Assembly (NCBI GenBank): GCA_965660195.1
Contig: CBFHZM010000055.1
Span: 1 to 12,069, forward strand
DNA from: JAYODZ01 sp965660195
Lineage (GTDB): Bacteria > Pseudomonadota > Alphaproteobacteria > RS24
Direction: 5' to 3'
DNA: 12,069 nucleotides
Positions within the stretch are counted from its first letter, which is position 1. Each line of letters opens with the position of its first letter. The notes beneath the pieces are model-generated. The model saw only the letters and a list, made by a program, of their open reading frames with translations. It was not told the DNA's origin and searched no databases. This document shows, one piece after another, positions 1 through 6,167 of the stretch. A program made the translations under genes and the position numbers.

Positions 1-17
1 CCGCCGTTAGGTTCCGA

Positions 18-431
18 TTAGGCTTCAGAATCAGACCCAGCGACCTCTTGATTTGTTGCTATTTTATCGCTCAGTTTTTGCCGTTTTTCAGCAATACGAG
101 CGGCTTTACCCGTCAATCCACGGAGGTAATAGAGTTTGGCACGACGCACACGACCGCGGCGCACCAATTTAATGCTTTCAACCAACGGGCTGTAAATTGG
201 GAACACGCGCTCGACGCCTTCGCCATAGGAGATTTTCCGCACCGTTACGTTTTGGTTAAGACTGCCGCCCGAACGTGCAATGCAGACGCCTTCAAAGGCC
301 TGAATCCGCTCACGCGAGCCCTCAGTCACCTTCACATTGACTTGGATCGTATCACCGGGTCCAAAATCATCGACGGATTTTTCGCTAAGTTTCGCGATTT
401 GCTCGCGCTCAAGCTCTTCAATCATATTCAT
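18..431 (-). CDS. rplS: 50S ribosomal protein L19
   Basis: Encodes 137 residues of bL19, a large-subunit protein that in known ribosomes sits at the interface with the 30S subunit. The family pattern is clear: an N-terminal helix (MNMIEELEREQIAKL), the stretch FGPGDTIQVNVKVTEG near residues 23-38, and the SGGSLNQNVTVRKISYGEG and VFPIYSP segments, followed by a basic RRGRVRRAKLYYLRG block. The tail after about residue 112 is a hydrophilic extension ending SDSEA, somewhat longer than the roughly 115 residues of the E. coli protein. The start at 431 is followed by a second in-frame ATG two codons later (425), so initiation at Met3 is possible; an AAAGAG-like sequence upstream is compatible with either. 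It is the last gene of the ffh-rpsP-rimM-trmD-rplS series visible here, 119 bp downstream of trmD. Confidence 0.97.
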   Translation of the reverse strand: MNMIEELEREQIAKLSEKSVDDFGPGDTIQVNVKVTEGSRERIQAFEGVCIARSGGSLNQNVTVRKISYGEGVERVFPIYSPLVESIKLVRRGRVRRAKLYYLRGLTGKAARIAEKRQKLSDKIATNQEVAGSDSEA

Positions 432-550
432 GGCGGCACTCTTTCATCCGGCGCTACTTACGCCCAGCCAAAGCATAGTTAAATACTCCGCACGCACATG
501 ACGTGCAGAAGATGGGGGGAAATAGCACGAAAAACCCGCCCCTGTCACCC
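432..550 (-). other. trmD-rplS intergenic spacer
   Basis: This 119-bp spacer is long compared with the 4-5 bp gaps between the preceding genes. On the minus strand it contains a GC-rich patch followed by five T residues just after the trmD stop, a possible hairpin with GCACG/CGTGC arms (490-494 with 502-506), and a small GGCG/CGCC hairpin (450-464) close to the rplS ribosome-binding region. None of these is a convincing intrinsic terminator, and I find no clear sigma70 promoter. It may serve as a leader that sets L19 expression separately from trmD, but that is inference. Confidence 0.35.
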
Positions 551-1264
551 CTAATCCGCGTTTTTACCGTATTTTTTTACATAGCGGGCCCATAGGTCGG
601 GTCGCCGCGATTTTGTGAGCGCTTCGGCCGCTTCGAGACGCCATTTAGCGACGCGCTGATGATCGCCCGAGGTCAGCACTTCGGGGATCGGACGCTCCTC
701 CCAAATTTGCGGCCGCGTATATTGCGGATATTCTAATAAGTCGTCTTCAAAGCTCTCGCTTTCAGCCGATGCCGCCTTGCCCATCACCCCCGGCAAGAGG
801 CGAATGATGGCGTCCAAAAGACACAGACCGGCAACCTCGCCGCCTGACAAAATATAATCCCCGAGCGATATTTCGAGGCCTGGGCGGGCCTCGAGGACCC
901 GCTCGTCGACCCCCTCGAAACGGCTACAAAACAACATTGCCCCTGGACCAGCTGCCAGATCATGCACGAGCTTTTGCGTCAAAGGGCGCCCGCGCGGGGT
1001 CAAATAAATCAAGGGTAGATCTGGATAATCTTGCCGCGCGGCATCGATCGCGGCTGCAGCAATATCGGCCCGAATTATCATGCCGACGCCGCCGCCTGCT
1101 GGCGTATCGTCAACATTTTTATGCCGGCCTTCGCCAAATTCGCGCATCGGTGTGCAATCAACCGACCAAAGCCCGTCTTTAAGAGCGCGGCCAGCCAAAC
1201 CGTGCACCAAGGGCCCAGGAAAAAAATCAGGCATCAGCGAGATGATTTGCGCATGCCACGACAT
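551..1264 (-). CDS. trmD: tRNA (guanine-N1)-methyltransferase TrmD
   Basis: A 237-residue SPOUT-class enzyme that uses S-adenosylmethionine to make m1G37 in tRNAs with G36-G37, preventing +1 frameshifting. The family blocks appear in order: DDTPAGGGVGM (residues 52-62), IYLTPRGRPL (86-95), FEGVDERV (116-123), and the trefoil-knot cofactor loop EISLGDYILSGGE (131-143). The tRNA-recognition part LLEYPQYTRP (176-185) and LTSGDH (197-202) follow. At the position of the E. coli catalytic Asp169, just before SF, this protein has Glu170 (alignment by eye); this may be normal for the class. The start is supported by a GAGGGG Shine-Dalgarno sequence seven bases upstream. It begins 4 bp after the rimM stop, so translation of the two is probably coupled. 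Confidence 0.97.
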   Translation of the reverse strand: MSWHAQIISLMPDFFPGPLVHGLAGRALKDGLWSVDCTPMREFGEGRHKNVDDTPAGGGVGMIIRADIAAAAIDAARQDYPDLPLIYLTPRGRPLTQKLVHDLAAGPGAMLFCSRFEGVDERVLEARPGLEISLGDYILSGGEVAGLCLLDAIIRLLPGVMGKAASAESESFEDDLLEYPQYTRPQIWEERPIPEVLTSGDHQRVAKWRLEAAEALTKSRRPDLWARYVKKYGKNAD

Positions 1265-1268
1265 ATCA

Positions 1269-1799
1269 CTACCCCTCTTGGTCTGAAGCCTGATCTAAAG
1301 ACGGCTCGGGCTCGGCATCGGCGTAAACAGGCAAACGCACAGTCAACACACGCGCCTCGAGATCAACTTCGGGCACAAAATCTTCAGTGAAGGGAACCAT
1401 ATGGGTGCCGAATTCCACGATGTCACCGGCGCCAAAATCATAAACCCCAGTCACAGTGCCCTGAACATCGCCATTTTCATCGACAACGTTGCAGCCCAGC
1501 AAGTCAGCATGATAGTAATCAGCGGCGTCCGGTGCCGGCAAGGCAGTGCGATCAATAAATAAAGACTGACCCCGCAAAGCTTCCGCCGCAGTACGATCAT
1601 CAATACCCGTGAAATGCACCCGCACCGAAGCACCAGCAATATGCACCTTGGCAAGAGCAAGCTCTTGTCCATCTCCGGTGACGACGCGCGCGAGAGACTT
1701 TAAAGTCTCGGCTTCGGCAAGATAACTCTTAACCTTGACGTCTCCGCGCAAACCATGGGCTGTCGAAACCACTCCAATGAGGATGCGGTCGTCTGCCAT
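1269..1799 (-). CDS. rimM: 16S rRNA processing factor RimM
   Basis: A 176-residue ribosome maturation factor that in known systems binds ribosomal protein S19 and helps fold the 3' head domain of 16S rRNA. The N-terminal beta-barrel carries the signature IGVVSTAHGLRGDVKV (residues 8-23). The C-terminal PRC-barrel runs from about YYHADLLGC (95-103) through GVYDFGAGDIVEF (118-130) to VPEVDLEARVLTVRLP (142-157). A short acidic tail (DAEPEPSLDQASDQEG) follows the fold. The gene starts 5 bp after rpsP and ends 4 bp before trmD, the usual arrangement. Its ribosome-binding site lies within the rpsP terminal codons and is weak (an AAGAAG-like stretch), which suggests translational coupling to rpsP. 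Confidence 0.96.
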   Translation of the reverse strand: MADDRILIGVVSTAHGLRGDVKVKSYLAEAETLKSLARVVTGDGQELALAKVHIAGASVRVHFTGIDDRTAAEALRGQSLFIDRTALPAPDAADYYHADLLGCNVVDENGDVQGTVTGVYDFGAGDIVEFGTHMVPFTEDFVPEVDLEARVLTVRLPVYADAEPEPSLDQASDQEG

Positions 1800-1804
1800 G
1801 CGTC

Positions 1805-2248
1805 TTAGTCTTCTTTTGCTTCCTCAGCAGGGGCTTCCTCAGCAGGAGCTTCCTCAGCAGCAGCTTCCTCAGCAGGGGCAGCAGCAGCTTCAGCAGCAGC
1901 TTCCTCGGCAGCGCGTTTGGCTTCTTCGGCCTCCGCAATACGCTCGAGTGCTTTGGCGCCTGGTTTGCCTTTTTCAGGGTTATTGCGCGGTGTGCGCGTC
2001 AACAGACCAGCGGCATCGAGGAAACGCGCAACACGGTCAGATGATTGCGCCCCTTGCTCCAGCCAATACTTGGCACGCTCGGTATCGAGGATCAAACGCT
2101 GATCATGATCTTTCGGCAAGAGCGGATTATAGGTACCGATTTTTTCAATAAAACGGCCATCGCGCGGCATGCGGCTGTCAGCCACAACAATGCGGTAAAA
2201 CGGCCGTTTTTTTGCGCCGCCGCGCGACATACGAATTTTCAAAGCCAT
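1805..2248 (-). CDS. rpsP: 30S ribosomal protein S16 with Ala/Glu-rich tail
   Basis: A 147-residue bS16, needed for 30S assembly. The conserved core is MALKIRMSRGGAKKRPFYRI (residues 1-20), VVADSRMPRDGRFIEKIGTYNP (21-42) and WLEQGAQSSDRVARFL (62-77). The core ends near residue 90. From about 105 to 147 the chain is almost entirely Ala and Glu with a few Pro, largely repeats of the pentapeptide PAEEA, whereas E. coli S16 is only 82 residues. Alphaproteobacterial S16 proteins often have such acidic/alanine extensions; the exact length here reflects tandem DNA repeats. A good Shine-Dalgarno (AAAGGA, minus strand of 2256-2261) lies seven bases before the ATG. It is 57 bp downstream of ffh. Confidence 0.97.
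   Translation of the reverse strand: MALKIRMSRGGAKKRPFYRIVVADSRMPRDGRFIEKIGTYNPLLPKDHDQRLILDTERAKYWLEQGAQSSDRVARFLDAAGLLTRTPRNNPEKGKPGAKALERIAEAEEAKRAAEEAAAEAAAAPAEEAAAEEAPAEEAPAEEAKED
1819..1878 (-). repeat. four tandem 15-bp repeats in rpsP
   Basis: Four head-to-tail copies of a 15-bp unit, plus strand CTTCCTCAGCAGGGG with changes only in its last three bases, occupy 1819-1833, 1834-1848, 1849-1863 and 1864-1878. On the coding strand each unit adds one PAEEA- or AAEEA-type pentapeptide, so a gain or loss of a unit keeps the S16 frame. A degenerate continuation rich in CAG/CAGCAG runs on to about 1907. The arrangement suggests growth by slippage; the repeat number is likely to vary between related strains. 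Confidence 0.85.
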
Positions 2249-2305
2249 AAAATAGTCCTTTCTAGAAAAGTATTAGTTGTCAAATTAGGTTTCGTTAAAT
2301 CAATT

Positions 2306-3790
2306 TCATTTTTTTTTCGGCGGGAAACCAGGCAGATCGCCCAATTTCGACAGGTCAGACAATCCCGAGAGGTCGCTCGGCAATTTCCCTTGCCCTAAGC
2401 CGGGGCCGCCGAGACCGCCTAAGCCACCACCCAAGCCACCGCCTAAACCAGGGCCGCCGAGGCCACCCAGCATGCCAGCTAGGCCTTTCATGCCGCCCTT
2501 GCCGAGCTTCTTCATCATATCGGCCATCTGCCGATGCATTTTCAAAAGCTTATTAACCTCTTGCACCGAGGTGCCCGAACCAGCGGCTACTCGTTTCTTG
2601 CGGCTGGCATTGAGCAAGCGTGGATCGGCTTTTTCACCGCGGGTCATCGAGCCGATAATCGCGATTTGGCGCGCGACTTGTTTATCGTCCATCCCCAAAG
2701 CACCCGCTTGGTTCTTTAATTTGCCCATACCCGGCAGCATTGACAAAACCCCTGCCATACCGCCCATGCGCGTCATTTGCCGTAATTGTTCAGCCAAATC
2801 ATCGAGCTCGAACTGGCCCTTCTTCATGCGGGCGGTAATTTTTTCTGCCTTTTCGGCGTCCATCGTCTCGGTCGCTTTTTCAACCAAGCCAACAACGTCA
2901 CCCATACCCAGAATGCGACCTGCGATGCGGGCGGCATCAAACGGTTCAAGTTTATCGATCGCCTCGCCAACGCCTAGCAACTTAATCGGAACACCCGTGA
3001 CGTGTCGCATGGACAGCGCCGCACCGCCACGGCCATCGCCATCGATACGGGTCAAGACAATACCCGTCAACGACACACGCTTGTTAAACTGATCGGCAAT
3101 CGTGATCGCCTCTTGCCCCGTCAGACTGTCAGCGACGAGGAGGATTTCATGCGGCTTGGCGATGGTGGAAATTTCCGTCATCTCCGCCATCAACGCCTCG
3201 TCCGCATTAGTCCGGCCTGCTGTATCGAGCATCACAATATCAAAGCCACCCAAGCGCGCAGCCTCAAGTGCGCGGCGCGCAATATCGGCAGGGCGCTGGT
3301 CTGCAACAATGGGCAGGGTCGCGATCTCGGCCTGTTCGCCCAAAATGCGAAGCTGTTCCATCGCCGCAGGGCGACTGGTATCGAGCGAAGCCATCAAGAC
3401 TTTCTTCTTGTTTTGCCGTGTTAAAAAGCGGGCAACTTTAGCCGTGGTCGTGGTTTTACCCGAGCCCTGCAAGCCCACCATCATAATCGCCAGCGGCGCG
3501 GGAGCATTTAGTGAGATCGGCGCGGCCTCGCCGAGCATATCGACCAATGTGTCATTGACGATTTTGACGACCTGTTGCCCCGGAGTAACTGATTTTAAGA
3601 CCTCAGCGCCGATCGCGCGGGGCCGAACTTGATCTAAAAAAGCGCTGACGACAGGCAAAGCAACATCGGCCTCGATCAGCGCCCGACGAATTTCCGTCAG
3701 GGCAGCTTCGACATCCTTTTCGCTCAGCGCGCCCCGGCCGCGTAAGCGGTCGAAGATCGTGCCAAAACGGTCGCTCAAAGCATCAAACAT
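2306..3790 (-). CDS. ffh: signal recognition particle GTPase Ffh
   Basis: The 494-residue protein component of the bacterial SRP; with 4.5S RNA it binds signal sequences emerging from the ribosome and docks with FtsY at the membrane. The N domain is residues 1-95. The G domain carries GLQGSGKTTTTAK (106-118), DTSRPAAMEQL (137-147), DTAGR (189-193) and TRIDGDGRGG (247-256). The methionine-rich M domain begins near 320 (ITARMKKGQFELDDLAEQL) and includes the RNA-binding segment around SRKKRVAAGSGTSVQEVN (396-413). A Gly/Leu-rich stretch (433-468) and a short tail ending PPKKK follow. The start is supported by GGAG (minus strand of 3800-3803) nine bases upstream. It heads the ribosomal operon and is preceded by a structured leader. 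Confidence 0.98.
   Translation of the reverse strand: MFDALSDRFGTIFDRLRGRGALSEKDVEAALTEIRRALIEADVALPVVSAFLDQVRPRAIGAEVLKSVTPGQQVVKIVNDTLVDMLGEAAPISLNAPAPLAIMMVGLQGSGKTTTTAKVARFLTRQNKKKVLMASLDTSRPAAMEQLRILGEQAEIATLPIVADQRPADIARRALEAARLGGFDIVMLDTAGRTNADEALMAEMTEISTIAKPHEILLVADSLTGQEAITIADQFNKRVSLTGIVLTRIDGDGRGGAALSMRHVTGVPIKLLGVGEAIDKLEPFDAARIAGRILGMGDVVGLVEKATETMDAEKAEKITARMKKGQFELDDLAEQLRQMTRMGGMAGVLSMLPGMGKLKNQAGALGMDDKQVARQIAIIGSMTRGEKADPRLLNASRKKRVAAGSGTSVQEVNKLLKMHRQMADMMKKLGKGGMKGLAGMLGGLGGPGLGGGLGGGLGGLGGPGLGQGKLPSDLSGLSDLSKLGDLPGFPPKKK
2387..2494 (-). repeat. Gly/Leu-rich low-complexity segment at the Ffh C-terminus
   Basis: Ffh residues 433-468 are built mostly from GGLGG, PGLG and GGGL units, an imprecise repeat also visible in DNA as recurring CCGCC/AAGCC/CCACC elements on the plus strand. 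It is followed by a Ser/Asp/Leu repeat (SDLSGLSDLSKLGDL). Many bacterial Ffh proteins end in flexible Met/Gly-rich tails after the M domain; here Gly and Leu dominate. Confidence 0.7.
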
Positions 3791-3933
3791 TCATCCAGTC
3801 TCCGTGCCACTCTCCGAGTGGCCTACTCGCAACAAAAGCTCAACGCCAAACGCACCCGCGGGCAAATCCTTGCTGACGGGTGGCGATCATCTCTCCGAGA
3901 TGACCAAGTGATGTTAAACTCACGTCGAAAATC
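3791..3933 (-). promoter_or_regulatory. structured ffh leader with three GGA-loop hairpins
   Basis: On the minus strand, between the candidate ffh promoter and the ffh start, three hairpins can be drawn by eye. Hairpin 1 (3887-3903) has a perfect 7-bp stem TCATCTC/GAGATGA with loop GGA. Hairpin 2 (3853-3882) has an outer 6-bp stem CACCCG/CGGGTG, a small internal loop and an inner GCAA/TTGC stem with loop GGAT. Hairpin 3 (3806-3822) has a perfect 7-bp stem GCCACTC/GAGTGGC with loop GGA and ends only 2 bases before the ffh GGAG Shine-Dalgarno. Hairpins 1 and 3 share the apical nonamer CTCGGAGAG but have different lower stems, each fully paired. This suggests a selected RNA structure, perhaps a protein- or RNA-binding leader controlling ffh. 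The function is unknown; the reverse-strand reading (loops UCC/AUCC) cannot be excluded. Confidence 0.55.
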
Positions 3934-3939
3934 GGGCTG

Positions 3940-3968
3940 AAACTAAGCGCCAAGCCTTTGCCTGTCAA
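3940..3968 (-). promoter_or_regulatory. candidate sigma70 promoter for ffh
   Basis: Reading the minus strand, a perfect TTGACA -35 box (3968-3963), preceded by C as in the CTTGAC common in alphaproteobacterial promoters, is followed after exactly 17 bases by TAGTTT (3945-3940). That fits TATAAT only at positions 1, 2 and 6. Transcription would begin near 3933, giving a leader of roughly 140 nt before ffh. The weak -10 match keeps this a prediction. Confidence 0.55.
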
Positions 3969-3972
3969 GCAA

Positions 3973-4001
3973 AAGCGTGCTGTCAGAGGTGACAGCGGCT
4001 T
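3973..4001. promoter_or_regulatory. strong palindrome between the divergent ffh and dapF operons
   Basis: GCTGTCA (3979-3985), a 4-base spacer GAGG and TGACAGC (3990-3996) form a perfect 7-bp inverted repeat. The symmetry continues outward through a T-G pair and one unpaired G to AAGC (3973-3976) matching GCTT (3998-4001). It lies only a few bases upstream of the predicted ffh -35 box and about 65 bp before the dapF start. As DNA, TGTCA-N4-TGACA is a plausible operator for a dimeric regulator serving both directions; as RNA it would be a stable hairpin in a dapF leader. It lacks the adjoining U-tract expected of an intrinsic terminator. Confidence 0.5.
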
Positions 4002-4066
4002 GAAGTTTCGCTATGACCACAAGTCGGTAAGCTGTGATAACGGACATAACGCTTTTGGGGCGCGCC

Positions 4067-4909
4067 ATGGAAATTGCATTTACGAAAATGAACGGTCTCG
4101 GCAATGACTTTATCGTTATTGACGGCCGCGACCATGCGCAGAGCCTGACCCCCGCTTTGGTGCAACATCTGGCAAGGCGGCAAAACCCCGACACCCATGG
4201 CTGCGATCAGCTCTTACATATTCTACCTCCCCGCAGCCATGGCACTGCATTTATGGAGATTTTTAACGCTGATGGTAGCCGTGTCGGTGCCTGCGGTAAT
4301 GGCACCCGCGCGGTGGCGCTACTGCTGGGGCTGGCCGAAAGCACCATCGAAACCGACGCTGGCGATCTCGCCTGCCAACTCGGTAACGATAATCTAGTGA
4401 CCGTTAACATGGGAGCACCGCGACTATCAGCCCTTGAAATTCCTGTCGCTGACCCAGCCATAGATCCGCGGGCGATTGCCTTACATGAGGATTTACCCGC
4501 CGCTTGTTTGGTCAATATGGGCAATCCACATGCTGTTATGTTTGTATCCGATGCGCCGCAAAGCCTAGCACTGCGCTATGGCCCGGAGCTGGAGCATCAT
4601 GCCTTATTTCCCGAGCGGGCCAACATTAATTTTTGCCGCCCCCTCAGCCCCGACCATCTCGAAATGGCAACTTGGGAGCGCGGGGCTGGTTTGACCAAAG
4701 CCTGTGGCACAGGAGCGTGTGCAACTGCAGTCGCTTATGCGCTGGCGCATGGTTTTGCGCCTGAAACTTTTCGTCGGCTCGATGTTCCTGGCGGCAGCTT
4801 GTACATCCGCTATGATGCCGAAACTGCTCCCGTATGGATGCGCGGGCCTGCCATTATTGAGTTTTCGGGCCAAACCCGCATCGACATTACTGAGGCGCAG
4901 CATGGCTGA
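4067..4909 (+). CDS. dapF: diaminopimelate epimerase DapF
   Basis: A 280-residue cofactor-independent epimerase converting LL- to meso-diaminopimelate for lysine and peptidoglycan synthesis. Both active-site cysteines are present: Cys76 in ACGNGTRAV and Cys213 in KACGTGACATA. Other family marks are FTKMNGLGNDFIVID (residues 5-19), FNADGS (66-71), NMGNPHAV and ERANINF. The frame is open upstream to a GTG at 4034, but family members begin directly before the FxKMxGLGNDF block, so the ATG at 4067 is preferred; a GGGG sequence lies six bases before it. It opens a four-gene overlapping operon and overlaps mtaB by 8 bp. No clear promoter is visible ahead of it, though the 3973-4001 palindrome lies upstream. 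Confidence 0.96.
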   Translation: MEIAFTKMNGLGNDFIVIDGRDHAQSLTPALVQHLARRQNPDTHGCDQLLHILPPRSHGTAFMEIFNADGSRVGACGNGTRAVALLLGLAESTIETDAGDLACQLGNDNLVTVNMGAPRLSALEIPVADPAIDPRAIALHEDLPAACLVNMGNPHAVMFVSDAPQSLALRYGPELEHHALFPERANINFCRPLSPDHLEMATWERGAGLTKACGTGACATAVAYALAHGFAPETFRRLDVPGGSLYIRYDAETAPVWMRGPAIIEFSGQTRIDITEAQHG

Positions 4910-6167
4910 AGACCCCCATATTGACGTCATTAATTTCGGTTGTCGGCTCAATGCGCTCGAAGGCGATCAGTTGCGCCACGCGGCCGAACGCGCGGGCTTG
5001 CGAAATACGGCCATTATTAATAGCTGCGCCGTTACCGAGGAAGCCGTCCGCCAAGCGCGCCAGACAATCCGGCGGGCCAAACGCGACCAGCCCGACCGCG
5101 CGATTTTCGTCACAGGGTGCGCCGTCCATACCGACCCCAAGCGATTTGCCGACATGCCAGAAGTCAGTCGCTTGATCGGCAATCTCGAAAAGTCTGACCC
5201 GCGCTCCTATGGCGCAGATGCAGCGGCACATTTGGTCAGCGATATTATGGAAAGCAAAACCTTTACCGGCCCGATGAACCTCCCTGCAAACGAAAGCCAG
5301 ACGCGCGCCCGCGCTTTTGTGCAAATTCAAACTGGCTGTGATCATCGATGTACTTTTTGCATCATTCCTTTCGGTCGCGGCAATTCACGCTCCGTGCCAC
5401 GGGATGTAATCGCCCGGCAATGTGCCGAGCTCGTGGCGGCAGGGCATAAAGAAATTGTTCTTACCGGCGTCGATATTACCAGTTGGGGGCACGATCTGGG
5501 TGAGGATGGGCTTGGCGTACTGATCCGCTATCTTCTCAATTCCGTTCCCGATCTGCCACGGTTGCGCCTAAGCTCGGTCGATGCCGTGGAGCTTGACCAA
5601 GGGTTTCTCGATTTGGTGATCCATGAAGACCGCCTGATGCCGCACCTGCATTTATCCTTGCAGGCCGGCGATGACATGATTTTAAAGCGCATGAAGCGCC
5701 GCCATAGCCGCGCCGAGGCTGTGGCGTTTTGCGAGCGCCTAAAGCTGCAAAGACCCGAGATTACATTCGGGGCCGATATTATTGCCGGCTTTCCAACCGA
5801 AACCGATGAAATGTTTCAAAATAGCCTCAAGCTTATCAACGATTGCGACCTTATTTGGTTGCATGTATTCCCCTTCTCGCCGCGCCCTGGAACGCCAGCG
5901 GCACGCATGCCGCAACTGCCGCGGCCGCTTATTGTTGAACGCGCAAGGGCGCTGCGCGAGGCGGGGCAAGCTCACCAGCAAGCCTGGCTTAAGGCGCAAC
6001 AGGGTCGGAAATTTACTTTGCTGATGGAAAAAGACATGATCGGGCGAGCCGAAAACTTTGCTCGTGTTAAACTGAACACGTCGCAAGAAACCGGCGCTTT
6101 GGTGCGTGCGACGATCACCGGCCATGACGGCTCTGATTTGATAGGAGACATTGATGGGCTTGTTTGA
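4902..6167 (+). CDS. mtaB: tRNA t6A37 methylthiotransferase MtaB
   Basis: A 421-residue radical-SAM enzyme of the MiaB/MtaB group that adds a methylthio group to t6A37 in ANN-decoding tRNAs. The N-terminal methylthiotransferase domain supplies cysteines Cys14 (NFGCRLN), Cys42 (NSCAVT) and Cys73 (VTGCAV) for one 4Fe-4S cluster. The radical-SAM motif CDHRCTFC (Cys146, Cys150, Cys153) holds the other. The central core includes LTGVDITSWG and IAGFPTETDE, and the last roughly 55 residues resemble a TRAM RNA-binding domain. The NSCAVTEEA and QTGCDHRC context fits MtaB better than MiaB, RimO or the archaeal-type enzyme. The frame extends upstream inside dapF, but homology begins at the ATG at 4902. 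It overlaps dapF by 8 bp and ftsY by 14 bp. Confidence 0.92.
   Translation: MAEDPHIDVINFGCRLNALEGDQLRHAAERAGLRNTAIINSCAVTEEAVRQARQTIRRAKRDQPDRAIFVTGCAVHTDPKRFADMPEVSRLIGNLEKSDPRSYGADAAAHLVSDIMESKTFTGPMNLPANESQTRARAFVQIQTGCDHRCTFCIIPFGRGNSRSVPRDVIARQCAELVAAGHKEIVLTGVDITSWGHDLGEDGLGVLIRYLLNSVPDLPRLRLSSVDAVELDQGFLDLVIHEDRLMPHLHLSLQAGDDMILKRMKRRHSRAEAVAFCERLKLQRPEITFGADIIAGFPTETDEMFQNSLKLINDCDLIWLHVFPFSPRPGTPAARMPQLPRPLIVERARALREAGQAHQQAWLKAQQGRKFTLLMEKDMIGRAENFARVKLNTSQETGALVRATITGHDGSDLIGDIDGLV
6143..6147 (+). promoter_or_regulatory. ftsY ribosome-binding site inside mtaB
   Basis: AGGAG lies within the last codons of mtaB, six bases before the ATG at 6154. It decides between that ATG and an adjacent in-frame TTG at 6151, which would be only three bases away. 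The position implies that ribosomes finishing mtaB can reinitiate on ftsY. Confidence 0.75.

Noticed and set aside
48..482. Long plus-strand open frame opposite rplS (144 codons)
   Set aside because: It is antisense to an unmistakable ribosomal protein gene, its translation resembles nothing I know, and it has no supporting context.
2255..2283. TTGACA on the minus strand between ffh and rpsP as an internal promoter
   Set aside because: The hexamer at 17 bases spacing is the rpsP Shine-Dalgarno (AAGGAC), not a -10 box, and no alternative -10 is correctly spaced.
2472..3632. Two long plus-strand open frames opposite ffh (206 and 176 codons)
   Set aside because: Compositional shadows of the ffh reading frame; the sequences are low in recognisable motifs and overlap each other.
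3806..3903. Plus-strand sRNA with anti-Shine-Dalgarno loops (cuckoo-like)
   Set aside because: The plus-strand loops read CUCUCC, not the CCUCCUCCC motif of that family, and no plus-strand promoter or terminator frames them; the ffh-leader reading fits better.
3853..3903. Mini-ykkC (guanidine-II) riboswitch, suggested by tandem hairpins
   Set aside because: That class needs ACGR loops; the loops here are GGA/GGAT.
3791..3940. 4.5S SRP RNA gene beside ffh
   Set aside because: The conserved tetraloop and asymmetric-loop motif (GGUCAGG... GGAAGGAAGCA) is absent and there is no long rod-like hairpin.
4034..4066. GTG at 4034 as the dapF start
   Set aside because: It would add eleven residues before the conserved DapF N-terminus, and the ATG at 4067 starts exactly where family members do.
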